Below, in pieces: positions 13,615 to 21,690 of a DNA stretch of 37,763 bases. The translations under genes were made by a program, and so were the position numbers. Position 1 is the stretch's first letter; each line of letters opens with the position of its first letter. This DNA comes from Bacillus sp. (in: firmicutes) (GTDB lineage Bacteria; Bacillota; Bacilli; Bacillales; Cytobacillaceae): positions 1-37,763 of the forward strand of contig WTKE01000102.1 of the NCBI GenBank assembly GCA_011524525.1, in the 5' to 3' direction. The notes below the pieces were generated by a model. That model saw only the letters and a program-made list of their open reading frames with translations. It was not told the DNA's origin and did not search any database.

Positions 13615-15006
13615 TCATGTATACGTATTTACTACGTCAATTAACCTTCTTATCCCCACTCTGAGTTGCACTTCATTCGCATAGGAATAGCTTAAACGAA
13701 GAGTGGAGGAAAATCGTTCTTGTAACGGATCAAAAATCAAGCCAGGAACAAAAGAGACCGATTGTTCAATTGCTTTTTGTAAAAGTTGATCTGTCGGCAA
13801 ATCAATCGGAAGCTGAATCCATAAATTAAGTCCCCCATTCGGACTTACCCACCTCCAATTGGTCTGTTGCAATTCTTCCTCCATAATCTCCTTGCGAATT
13901 TGCAGTGCGATACGAAGCTTTTCTAAATGCTGCTGCAATCTTGGTGATGAAAAGTAGTGAAGAAAGATTTTTTGATTGAGAAGTGGCGAGCCATTATCGG
14001 CAAGCGCTTTAGCTGTAAATAAACCTTCCTTAAGATTAGTCGGGAAAACGACAGCCGCCACGCGTAACCCAGGAGATACATACTTGCAAAAGCTCCTGAC
14101 ATAAAGAACCACTCCTGCTGTATCAAACGTATACAGCGGTGGTGGTGGAGCCTTTTCAAAATAGATATCATGGTAGGCATCATCCTCAACAATGAGACAA
14201 TGATATTGTTCGGCTAATTCAACTAATTTCTTTCGTTGGGCTGTTGGAACGGTATACCCAGTTGGATTATGAAAAGTGGGATTCACATAAAAAAGTCTTG
14301 GTTTGTATGTTTTCATCAGCATTTCAACCTGCTCTAAATCGTATCCGTCTGGGTGGATATCAACGGCAAGCATGTGTGCATGTTGACTTTTAAAAATATC
14401 AATGGCCGCACTATAGGTGGGTCGCTCGATTAAGATGGAATCCCTAGGGCTAAGGAATAACTGCGAAATTAAATGAATCGCTTGCTGAGAACCCGAAGTG
14501 ATGAGAATATCCTCATGGGATAAGTGAGTTTTATAACGTTTTGTAAAATAATCCGCTAGTACCTCACGTAACTCAACATCCCCTTGTACGGTAGAGTATG
14601 TAGACAACACCTTAGGGTATAAATCGAACACCTTTTTTACATAGTCCGATAGAAAATGATTGGGAAGTAAATTAGGGTCAATCAAGGCTTTTGAAAACTG
14701 ATATTGAACACTTTGCTGATGAATATCTGAGAGGGTAAACCTTTTTTGATTTACCTGTATAGGCTCATCAGCATGGATGGAATGAGAGCTTCCCTTCACA
14801 TAGTAGCCTGACTTGTCTTTTACCAATACCTTTCCTTGTTGCTTAAGCATTTGGTAGGCTTTAAATACAGTCAACCGATGAACATTCAGTTCCAATGATA
14901 ATTCTCGAATCGATGGTAGCTTTTCCCCAGCCTTCCATTCCGAGCGCTCCATACGTTGTAAGATAGACTCATAAATTTCCTCAAAAAGGTATTTTCGTTG
15001 GCCCAT
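13615..15006 (-). CDS. MocR/GabR-family transcription regulator with aminotransferase domain
   Basis: The 463-residue protein combines a GntR winged helix (about residues 1-75; SEWKAGEKLPSIRELSLELNVHRLTVFKAY, here cited by LPSIRELSLELNV) with a fold-type I PLP aminotransferase domain. In the latter VNPTFHNPTGY, IVEDDAYHDI and YVRSFCKYVSPGLRV (PLP Lys in SFCKYVSPG) are visible. MocR regulators sense PLP with an amino compound. The ATG at 15006 has GGGGAGGGG before it. It is divergent from an EamA exporter, a common pairing, and a 12-bp direct repeat lies between them, so it probably controls the exporter and itself. The ligand cannot be read from the sequence. Confidence 0.92.
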   Translation of the reverse strand: MGQRKYLFEEIYESILQRMERSEWKAGEKLPSIRELSLELNVHRLTVFKAYQMLKQQGKVLVKDKSGYYVKGSSHSIHADEPIQVNQKRFTLSDIHQQSVQYQFSKALIDPNLLPNHFLSDYVKKVFDLYPKVLSTYSTVQGDVELREVLADYFTKRYKTHLSHEDILITSGSQQAIHLISQLFLSPRDSILIERPTYSAAIDIFKSQHAHMLAVDIHPDGYDLEQVEMLMKTYKPRLFYVNPTFHNPTGYTVPTAQRKKLVELAEQYHCLIVEDDAYHDIYFEKAPPPPLYTFDTAGVVLYVRSFCKYVSPGLRVAAVVFPTNLKEGLFTAKALADNGSPLLNQKIFLHYFSSPRLQQHLEKLRIALQIRKEIMEEELQQTNWRWVSPNGGLNLWIQLPIDLPTDQLLQKAIEQSVSFVPGLIFDPLQERFSSTLRLSYSYANEVQLRVGIRRLIDVVNTYT

Positions 15007-15051
15007 TTTTTCCCCTCCCCTATGACATTGATTGTACCATGACTTCCCTTT

Positions 15052-15081
15052 AACTGTTCTATTGCTCACAACTGTTCTATT
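15052..15081. promoter_or_regulatory. Direct-repeat operator between the mocR and eamA genes
   Basis: AACTGTTCTATT occurs twice, at 15052-15063 and 15070-15081, exactly 18 bases apart. MocR proteins such as GabR and PdxR bind direct repeats in the spacer between divergent genes. On the minus strand a TACAAT -10 box for the regulator lies at 15031-15036. Confidence 0.65.
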
Positions 15082-15119
15082 CCCCTAGCTGTATGATGAG
15101 GAGCAAGGAGGAATGGAAA

Positions 15120-16031
15120 ATGATTATATTGTTTTATTTACTCATGTGTTTGATTTTTGGCACCACCTTTTTAGCCATTAAAATAGGAGTGGATGCAGGA
15201 ATCCCACCGTTTTTCGGGGCCGGACTTCGCTTTTTTAGTGCTGGTTTTTTATTATTTTTATTTATGATGTGGAAGGAGAAAGTTTCTTTAAGTATTCTTT
15301 TTAAAAAGGAGCTGTTTTTTACTGGAATTGGTTTAACCTTTGGTACATTTGCGACATTGTATTGGGCTGAACAGTACGTTTCATCCGGAATAGCAGCTGT
15401 TTTATCGGCAACAGGACCGATGATGATATTGATCCTATCTACGCTTATCCTGAAGCAGAAAGCAACGTATTCTTCTATGATTGGATGCATCATTGGAATG
15501 GTCGGAGTCATCCTGTTAATTTTGCCAAGTATTTCGCTAAGCATGAAATCATTCTGGATTTTAGGGTGTTTAGCCATCATCCTAGGGGAAGTGTTTTACG
15601 CGTCTGGAACACTTTATACGAGGCAAGTGAAGGACAAAGTAACTGCATCACCACTCGTGTTAAATGCCGTCCAAATGATGCATGGTGGGTTGCTTTTGTT
15701 CCTTTTATCCCTTGTCACTGAAAAAGTGGATCCGGCCCCACTCATGCAGTCGGCTTCCATCGGTTCTTTGCTTTATTTAATCCTCATCGGCTCCATGGTT
15801 GGACATAGTTTATACTACTGGCTTGTGACAAAAACGGATCCTGTCTTTCCATCCACATGGCTGTACATTTCACCACTCATTGCCGTTGGAGTGGGAATCA
15901 CGTTCTATCAGGAAGAGATAACCTGGTACACCGGGATAGGAGCCTTAACGATTTTCATAGGAACAATCTTAGTCAACTATCCTGCGCTACACTCACTAGT
16001 AGTAAAAAAAGTAATCTCGCAAAAAGGATAA
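15120..16031 (+). CDS. EamA/DMT-family transporter
   Basis: A predicted inner-membrane exporter of 303 residues with ten hydrophobic segments in two EamA halves (about residues 1-135 and 145-290). The first half contains FGTTFLAIKIGVDAGIPPFFGAGLRF (cited by GTTFLAIKIGVDAG) and YWAEQYVSSGIAAVLSATGPM, typical of RhaT/EamA members that export amino acids or metabolites. AAGGAGG at 15105-15111 lies 8 bases before the ATG at 15120; the frame is open nine codons further but those lie over the ribosome site. It is divergent from the MocR regulator, which probably governs it. Its substrate is likely an amine or amino acid by association, not by sequence. Confidence 0.9.
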   Translation: MIILFYLLMCLIFGTTFLAIKIGVDAGIPPFFGAGLRFFSAGFLLFLFMMWKEKVSLSILFKKELFFTGIGLTFGTFATLYWAEQYVSSGIAAVLSATGPMMILILSTLILKQKATYSSMIGCIIGMVGVILLILPSISLSMKSFWILGCLAIILGEVFYASGTLYTRQVKDKVTASPLVLNAVQMMHGGLLLFLLSLVTEKVDPAPLMQSASIGSLLYLILIGSMVGHSLYYWLVTKTDPVFPSTWLYISPLIAVGVGITFYQEEITWYTGIGALTIFIGTILVNYPALHSLVVKKVISQKG

Positions 16032-16065
16032 AAAAGAGGCTCCACGCTGTTTAAAGCATGGAGCC
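16027..16065 (-). terminator. Intrinsic terminator of yqjP
   Basis: GGCTCCA (16038-16044) and TGGAGCC (16059-16065) pair, with inner GC pairs. On the minus strand the hairpin is followed by TCTTTTTTATCC. Confidence 0.8.
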
Positions 16066-16070
16066 CCAAC

Positions 16071-17039
16071 TTATGTAGTAGCTTTATATATAAAAGTTCC
16101 GTCAACCTTAGTTGCGTGAATTTTCCCTACATCTTCCAAATAGTCAATTTGTGCGATGGATTCCGAAAGGGTCAAGCCTAGTTGTTTCTTATAAACCGCC
16201 GGAAATAACCGTTGGCAAATATCGAACAAAGTCATCGATTCATGCCTAAGCCATTCATATACTTGCTCAGCTCGCTCGACTTGATGAGTGAGTCTTTTTT
16301 CCACAAGTCCTGCAACATCGGTTACCTCTTCCCCGTGGCCGGTATACAAAAGACGGATTGGCAGCGTCAAAAGTTTCTGTAATGAATGATTTACTTGTAG
16401 CTGTGGCTTCGGGCGATTGGTCTCTCCAGGAAGCGGAGGCTCTAGCAAAGGATTAGCAGAAATATGTGCTAGTAATAGGTCTCCCCCAATGAACACTCCA
16501 TCTTTTTGACGAAGAAGTCCGATTTGACTCTGTGCATGTCCAGGAGTTTCAATGACCGTCCACTCAGATAACCCTAACGGAGCTTCCCCCTCTAAAAGAG
16601 TGCCAGTTAGAGAGCGATGACAAGAAAACAGAAGCATATGCTTCATCCCAGCGATAAAAGGCTCATAATACTTGTCAGGAACACCGCATTCAGAAAACAC
16701 CTCTTTATAAAAGGAGTCGTATTCATGATAAAAGGTTTCGGTTCGGTTTAACCAGCGTTCATTGTGCACATGTCCATAAACATCTAATTCGGGTGAAAAT
16801 TGATCAAGCAAACCAGCATGATCCGGATGATCGTGTGTCAGAATTACTTGCTCGATATCTGATAGCTTAATGCCAAGTGTAGAAAGCTGCTCTTGAAGCA
16901 CTTGCAAAGCTTCATTTGTATTTGGACCCACATCAATTAAAGTTAGCCGTTCCCCCATCACGACGTACACATTCACATCACCCACTGGAAAGGGTGTAGG
17001 TAAAACAATCTTTGCAATCCCATCACGCCATTCTGTCAT
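16071..17039 (-). CDS. yqjP: Metallo-beta-lactamase-fold hydrolase YqjP
   Basis: The 322-residue protein has the MBL metal motif THDHPDHAG near residue 68, the later metal residues in TPGHAQSQIG and GGDLLL, and the last His in YTGHGEEV. After the MBL domain, a C-terminal helical domain (about residues 235-320) resembles the winged-helix tail seen in LACTB2-like and YqjP-like hydrolases. The substrate is not known; glyoxalase II or nuclease-type activity cannot be separated. CAAGGAG lies before the ATG. It is divergent from proI, with the T-box leader between. Confidence 0.9.
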   Translation of the reverse strand: MTEWRDGIAKIVLPTPFPVGDVNVYVVMGERLTLIDVGPNTNEALQVLQEQLSTLGIKLSDIEQVILTHDHPDHAGLLDQFSPELDVYGHVHNERWLNRTETFYHEYDSFYKEVFSECGVPDKYYEPFIAGMKHMLLFSCHRSLTGTLLEGEAPLGLSEWTVIETPGHAQSQIGLLRQKDGVFIGGDLLLAHISANPLLEPPLPGETNRPKPQLQVNHSLQKLLTLPIRLLYTGHGEEVTDVAGLVEKRLTHQVERAEQVYEWLRHESMTLFDICQRLFPAVYKKQLGLTLSESIAQIDYLEDVGKIHATKVDGTFIYKATT

Positions 17040-17170
17040 ATATGAACTCCTTGAAATTTATTGTTATATAAAAATAATACATACATATAGTTTACCCAAC
17101 GTTATCAAGAATGTCATTATTTTCATATATCATTTTTTGAAAAATTTGAAGAATCAGGCATTAATAATTC

Positions 17171-17200
17171 TTGACAGAAGGGTTGGTTATCTTGCATAAT
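17171..17200 (+). promoter_or_regulatory. Sigma-A promoter of the proI T-box transcript
   Basis: TTGACA (17171-17176) and CATAAT (17195-17200) are 18 bases apart; transcription should start near 17207. Confidence 0.75.
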
Positions 17201-17213
17201 CACTAATAAATCA

Positions 17214-17471
17214 TTTAGAGCGTTAAAGTGGCAATGAATAAGACCAGTACGTGGCAAAAGACAAAAGAGAGTAAAGCTCATCGGCTGAAAGGCTTTACCG
17301 TCCCTTACCCACCGAACCTACCTTATGAGCTGTTAGGCAAACCTAACCGTGTTCTCCGGCGTTAACGGATTTGAGTTACATGTTTCCTATTTTTCTAGGA
17401 AATGTGTAAATGAAGGTGGTACCACGGAAGCTCAGACCTTTCGTCCTTTTTAGGATGAAGGGTCTTTTTTG
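17214..17471 (+). promoter_or_regulatory. Proline-specific T-box leader of proI
   Basis: A T-box riboswitch that reads uncharged tRNA-Pro. The AGAGAG element near 17266 and a UAAAGC/GCUUUA helix mark Stem I. The pattern GAA-CCU-ACC-UUAUGAG puts the specifier at 17317-17319: CCU, a proline codon, fitting the gene downstream. The T-box itself, AAGGTGGTACCACGG, is at 17413-17427. A terminator follows: AGACC (17434-17438) pairs with GGTCT (17461-17465), with CGTCCT/AGGATG-type pairs inside, then TTTTTTGTTTTT. Uncharged tRNA-Pro should stabilise the antiterminator and switch proI on. Confidence 0.93.
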
Positions 17472-17502
17472 TTTTTAATAAAGGATTCGAGGAGGAAAGA
17501 AC

Positions 17503-18348
17503 GTGAAGAAAATAGCAGTTATTGGAGCAGGATCAATGTCAGAAGCATTAATAGCAGGGATTGTAGAAAATCAATTAATCAACCCTGAACAAATATGGGT
17601 GACCAATCGAAGTAATGCTGAGAGACTTTCCTCCCTTCATGAGCAGTACGGCGTAAGCTCCACGTATGATCATCGTGAGCTTTTGGAAGGAGCAGACATC
17701 GTTTTATTAGCAATGAAACCAAAAGATGCTGCTGCATCCATTGAACAGGTGCGGCATTTATTACAGCCTACCATGTTGATTGTCTCTGTTTTAGCAGGTG
17801 TGTCAATGGATTCGATTAAATTACTCTCACAAAAGCAGCTTGCCATCGTTCGCGCGATGCCTAATACATCGGCTACAGTAGGCCTATCTGCTACAGCCAT
17901 TGCAGTCAATGACAAAGTAAATACCGATCAAAAAAGAATTGTAGAAATGCTATTCGATACAGTGGGAATGACAGCTTTTGTAGAAGAGCACCAGTTAGAT
18001 GCAGTCACAGGCTTATCCGGTAGTGGTCCTGCTTATATCTATTATTTAATTGAAGCAATGGAAAAAAGTGCCGTCGAAATAGGTTTAGAGCGAGATATGG
18101 CACAGCAATTAATTGTTCAAACCTTAATAGGTGCCGCACAAATGGTAGCCAAGACAACAAAAACACCACAGGAGCTTCGCCATGCCGTAACAAGCCCTGG
18201 CGGAACAACGGAAGCTGGATTAAAAATACTTGCCGCTCATGGGGTGCAGGAAGCGTTTGTGGAATGTATTAAAGAGGCAACGGCTCAGTCTAAACGAATG
18301 GGGAAGGCTATTGCCGAGCAGATGGAGAGTGTTCAGAGGACTTCGTAA
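17503..18348 (+). CDS. proI: Pyrroline-5-carboxylate reductase ProI
   Basis: ProI makes proline by NAD(P)H reduction of pyrroline-5-carboxylate, the last anabolic step. The 281-residue protein has the Rossmann start IAVIGAGSMSEALIAGI, VLLAMKPKD, and VRAMPNTSATVGLSATAI. The C-terminal dimer domain contains TGLSGSGPAYIYYLIEA (cited as GLSGSGPAY) and the P5CR signature SPGGTTEAGLKIL. It starts at GTG, with GAGGAGG 7-8 bases upstream. It is controlled by the proline T-box directly upstream, so this is the biosynthetic rather than an osmotic-stress isozyme. It ends at a strong hairpin. Confidence 0.96.
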   Translation: MKKIAVIGAGSMSEALIAGIVENQLINPEQIWVTNRSNAERLSSLHEQYGVSSTYDHRELLEGADIVLLAMKPKDAAASIEQVRHLLQPTMLIVSVLAGVSMDSIKLLSQKQLAIVRAMPNTSATVGLSATAIAVNDKVNTDQKRIVEMLFDTVGMTAFVEEHQLDAVTGLSGSGPAYIYYLIEAMEKSAVEIGLERDMAQQLIVQTLIGAAQMVAKTTKTPQELRHAVTSPGGTTEAGLKILAAHGVQEAFVECIKEATAQSKRMGKAIAEQMESVQRTS

Positions 18349-18400
18349 AAAAGGAAGAAGGAAGAGTTCTGTAACTAAGGCATACTTTAAAAAACCAAAA

Positions 18401-18426
18401 TAGCAGAAGCCTTTTGGCTTCTGCTA
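18401..18426. terminator. Bidirectional terminator between proI and the FtsX-type permease
   Basis: TAGCAGAAGCC and GGCTTCTGCTA form a perfect 11-bp stem around TTTT. On the minus strand it is followed by TTTTGGTTTTTT. Confidence 0.85.
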
Positions 18427-18446
18427 CCTCCTTCACACGTGTTCAT

Positions 18447-20795
18447 CTATTCTGTAATTAACCCATAAGCAGAAATTTTCTTCATTCTAAGAGATGTCAC
18501 CATTGAGACCATATACGCTAAAACAAGGATGCCAACACAAGGCATGAAAACAATGGGTAAATGAATGATAAAGTCTAAACGTTTAGCACCTGCGCTAGAT
18601 AGTAAAATGGAGAGCATCGGGTTAGTGAAAAAATAACCTAGCACACCGCCAAGCGTAACACCCATCATAATAACAGGTAGAAAACTAATCGATATTTGAT
18701 TCATCAGTTGAAGTGTTGAATAACCTATTGCTTTCATTACCCCAAACTCTTTCTTCCGCTTGATAATCATGGTTTTGATAACCAGGTAGAGAATCAACGC
18801 AACGACTAGTATGGTAATTGTCAACACCATCAGCATAACAGCAAACACGGCAGCAATATACATACCGATTTGACTCTCTACATTCTTATCGATATCAAAT
18901 GTTTCTATGATAGAATCCCCGTACTGATCCTGAACCATTTTAATAAATTCTTTGTTTGATATACCATCTAGATATACATAAAGAGACGTACCTTGATAGT
19001 TCGAATCTAATTTCTGTATCCCTTCCATCGTTACTCCAGCTACCTGCCCTAAATTACTAATGGATTGACTGAGGCCAGTGATCAAATAACTGCTAGTTTC
19101 ATTCCCATATTCTACTTTCACTGTATCGCCAATTCCTTTATTGATTCGACTGGATACAACCCATGAGATCGATATTTCATTCTCATGCTTTGGTTGGCGG
19201 CCTTCGTAGACGATGTTATTCTCTAATTGATTATATTGGTCCGTAATATTGGTATATACGGTTTGACCGTCAATCTTTGTTTCTATTAAATCTAATATAT
19301 TGACTTTACTTACATGAGCCATTTGTTCCATGTTATGGAGAAGCTCACTTGTATTTGCATCTGGCTTAACTACCACAAACACATTTGCTGGCTCTGATCC
19401 GAATAGATTTACAAAGGCGGTTTTGTCTGAAGCAATATTGTAATAAAGTACAGCGGAAAAGACGGAAGCAAACGTTAGCGCCATCACTATGAATAGAATC
19501 ATTAAATTTTGTTTTGCATTTTCTACCATCGCTTTCATAGCCAGTAAAAAATGTAGACTTCCTTTTGCTTTCTCCAAAGGAAAATGATTTTTTCTAAAGC
19601 TATGAGTATGAATACCACCACGGAGTGCCGCAACAGGTAGAATGTTTTGAACACGAAAGGCAGAAAATAAGGTAACGATGACCACACAAAAAACTATAAG
19701 AATAATACTGATTACATTGACAAGTACGTCAAATTCCTGAACCCACAGTAAACCAGTTAAGGATGAAATAATCCCTCCAAGCATGGGCATTAAAATATAG
19801 GATAATACAATCCCTCCTGTACTCGCACAAAGAACAATTAAAATAAATTGTAGTAGAATCGATGAAAGAATTTGCGCACTTGTGTAGCCAATTGCCTTTA
19901 GAACTCCTATATTCTCCATTCCATCTTCAATACTATTAGAAACGCGAAAACGAACAACGAGTAAGGATACCAGTACAATAACAGCTGCAAAAGCTACTAA
20001 TATAGTCGCAATGATGTTAATCGTCAAAGTACTTACGTTTTTAACGAGCTCAATATCAATCCCCATAATATTAGTAGCAGCCACATCATCTATTTGGGAT
20101 TGCTGAACTTCCTGTATAAAATCCTCACTTAACTTTGGAGATTGTTGCTTATCTTCCATTCGTGCAGAAAACACCAATGCTTTCGACTGATTATCTAGCT
20201 CATTTGCTAATCTTTGATAAGAGGACTCTGGTAGCATCAATTTCATGACTCCAATATTGATTGTACCCATCATCGTTGTTTCAAAGAATCCTGATACTCG
20301 ATATTCATAGTCTTTATCTTGATAAGTGATGATAAAATCATCACCTAACTCATATCCCCCATTTGTTTTAAAACTATATGGAACAAAAATATCGTTACTG
20401 CTTGATGTTTTCGTTTTTTCAACGAACTTTAACGATCCAATATGACGCTCTTCATCCGCATTGTAAATAATCACACCGCTACTTAATTCACCATTACCAA
20501 ATTGATAATTAACATTCTCCATATCGATAATATCTTCTACTTCAGTCTCTGTTACCCCAGGATAATTTGCCAAATACTCTCTATATGCTGGTGTATCACT
20601 TTTTTGATTCATAACAAACATAGCATGCGGATCTTTTAATTGTTCGTTTTTATGATCAAAAAACGTATTGATTTGAGTGATGACCATCAGTCCTATATTA
20701 AGTAGAAGGGAGGCAATTAGGATAAATATAAGTAAAGAAGCCATTGCAGATTTATTTTTTCTAATATTCGCCATAGCTAGATTGATAATTTTCAC
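18447..20795 (-). CDS. ABC transporter permease with duplicated FtsX domain
   Basis: This 782-residue integral membrane protein is the permease of the ABC unit whose ATPase gene lies 1 base upstream. It is an internal duplication. Each half has one TM segment, an extracytoplasmic domain of about 200 residues, and three TM segments with the FtsX coupling motif (GVLKAIGYTSAQI in the first half, GVMKAIGYSTLQL in the second). Total: about eight TM segments and two external domains, the layout of LolC/MacB-like mechanotransmission or lipoprotein/peptide exporters rather than of BceB (ten TM, one domain). The GTG at 20795 was chosen because it directly follows the ATPase stop (TAA-G-GTG) with GGGGTGG as ribosome site. 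The cargo is unknown. Confidence 0.9.
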   Translation of the reverse strand: MKIINLAMANIRKNKSAMASLLIFILIASLLLNIGLMVITQINTFFDHKNEQLKDPHAMFVMNQKSDTPAYREYLANYPGVTETEVEDIIDMENVNYQFGNGELSSGVIIYNADEERHIGSLKFVEKTKTSSSNDIFVPYSFKTNGGYELGDDFIITYQDKDYEYRVSGFFETTMMGTINIGVMKLMLPESSYQRLANELDNQSKALVFSARMEDKQQSPKLSEDFIQEVQQSQIDDVAATNIMGIDIELVKNVSTLTINIIATILVAFAAVIVLVSLLVVRFRVSNSIEDGMENIGVLKAIGYTSAQILSSILLQFILIVLCASTGGIVLSYILMPMLGGIISSLTGLLWVQEFDVLVNVISIILIVFCVVIVTLFSAFRVQNILPVAALRGGIHTHSFRKNHFPLEKAKGSLHFLLAMKAMVENAKQNLMILFIVMALTFASVFSAVLYYNIASDKTAFVNLFGSEPANVFVVVKPDANTSELLHNMEQMAHVSKVNILDLIETKIDGQTVYTNITDQYNQLENNIVYEGRQPKHENEISISWVVSSRINKGIGDTVKVEYGNETSSYLITGLSQSISNLGQVAGVTMEGIQKLDSNYQGTSLYVYLDGISNKEFIKMVQDQYGDSIIETFDIDKNVESQIGMYIAAVFAVMLMVLTITILVVALILYLVIKTMIIKRKKEFGVMKAIGYSTLQLMNQISISFLPVIMMGVTLGGVLGYFFTNPMLSILLSSAGAKRLDFIIHLPIVFMPCVGILVLAYMVSMVTSLRMKKISAYGLITE

Positions 20796-20796
20796 C

Positions 20797-21552
20797 TTAC
20801 CACCCCATTTCTGCAAGGAAATGCTGGAGCTTTTCATAACGCATAGCACTCTCACTGTACATCCCTAGCTGTAAGTCACCGCATATGGTGCCATCTCTTA
20901 AATAAATGATTCGATTTCCACGCAATGCCGTTTTCATATCATGAGTGACCAGAACAATGCTCTGTCCTTCCCTATTTACCTTTGTGAATACATCTAACAC
21001 TTGATCACTAGATGCAGAGTTTAATGCACCAGTTGGTTCATCTGCAAATAATACTTTCGGGCTATTAATAATTGATCTTACAATCCCCACACGTTGGGCC
21101 TCACCGCCAGAAAGCTGAGTGGGAAATTTAGCCCATGAGTTTTCAGTAATTCCTACTTGTAGTAGGAGTTCTTTCGCCTTTTTCGCCAGTTCCCGCTTGT
21201 TTTTATGAATTAACAGACCACTTGCCAGCACATTATCAAGTACACTCATATTGTCTAGTAAATGAATTTGTTGGAACACAAAGCCACAATGATTTCTTCT
21301 AAATATCGCTAATTGATCGTTGTTTAATTTCGTAATGATTTGTCCAGCAAATTCAATTTCACCTAATGTCGGTTTATCCATACCGCTTATTGCGTAAAGT
21401 AGGGTGGATTTCCCAGATCCCGAGCTCCCCATGATGATGGTAAAATCCCCTTCTACTAAACGAATATCTAGGTTTTTTAACACATGCTGCTGAATTCCAC
21501 CACTAGAAAAGGTCTTACACAGCTTCTCTGTTCGAATCAATGTATTTGTCAT
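20797..21552 (-). CDS. ABC transporter ATP-binding protein (LolD/MacB type)
   Basis: The ATPase of 251 residues has Walker A GSSGSGKST at 42-50, the Q-loop in GFVFQQIHLL, the signature LSGGEAQRVGIVRSI, Walker B VLFADEPTGALNS and the H-loop VTHDMKTA. The set VLDNVLASG...ADEPTGALNS is typical of MacB/LolD/BceA ATPases that work with FtsX permeases. The ATG at 21552 begins the conserved part; GGGAG lies upstream at a somewhat long distance. It is translationally linked to the permease gene. It is separated from the sensor kinase gene by a terminator and a probable regulated promoter. Confidence 0.93.
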   Translation of the reverse strand: MTNTLIRTEKLCKTFSSGGIQQHVLKNLDIRLVEGDFTIIMGSSGSGKSTLLYAISGMDKPTLGEIEFAGQIITKLNNDQLAIFRRNHCGFVFQQIHLLDNMSVLDNVLASGLLIHKNKRELAKKAKELLLQVGITENSWAKFPTQLSGGEAQRVGIVRSIINSPKVLFADEPTGALNSASSDQVLDVFTKVNREGQSIVLVTHDMKTALRGNRIIYLRDGTICGDLQLGMYSESAMRYEKLQHFLAEMGW

Positions 21553-21601
21553 GATTTTTTTGCATCTCCCTTTATTTTCATATCTAATTCTCGTGCTACA
21601 C

Positions 21602-21631
21602 AAAAAAAAGACTGTAATGATGATTACAGTC
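21602..21631 (-). terminator. Terminator after the sensor kinase gene, overlapped by a promoter
   Basis: On the minus strand GACTGTAAT (21631-21623) pairs with ATTACAGTC (21618-21610) around a 4-base loop, followed by eight T residues. It lies between the kinase and ATPase genes and should stop read-through from the regulatory genes. Confidence 0.88.
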
Positions 21632-21633
21632 TT

Positions 21634-21688
21634 ATCATACAAAATGAATTCTTATTAAATCTTTGTGCAATTCTTAACTGATTCTTAA
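21634..21688 (-). promoter_or_regulatory. Probable response-regulator-controlled promoter of the ABC genes
   Basis: Right after the kinase stop codon, TTAAGAAT occurs twice on the minus strand (21688-21681 and 21677-21670) with an 11-base period, the spacing that OmpR-family regulators use. Downstream is a weak -35 (AGATTT, 21657-21662) and, 17 bases on, a good -10 TATGAT (21639-21634). The start would be near 21627, inside the left arm of the terminator hairpin. Confidence 0.6.
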
Positions 21689-21690
21689 TT

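Noticed and set aside
15134..15580. 148-codon minus-strand frame inside the EamA gene
   Set aside because: It is antisense to a well-supported ten-TM transporter and has no ribosome site.
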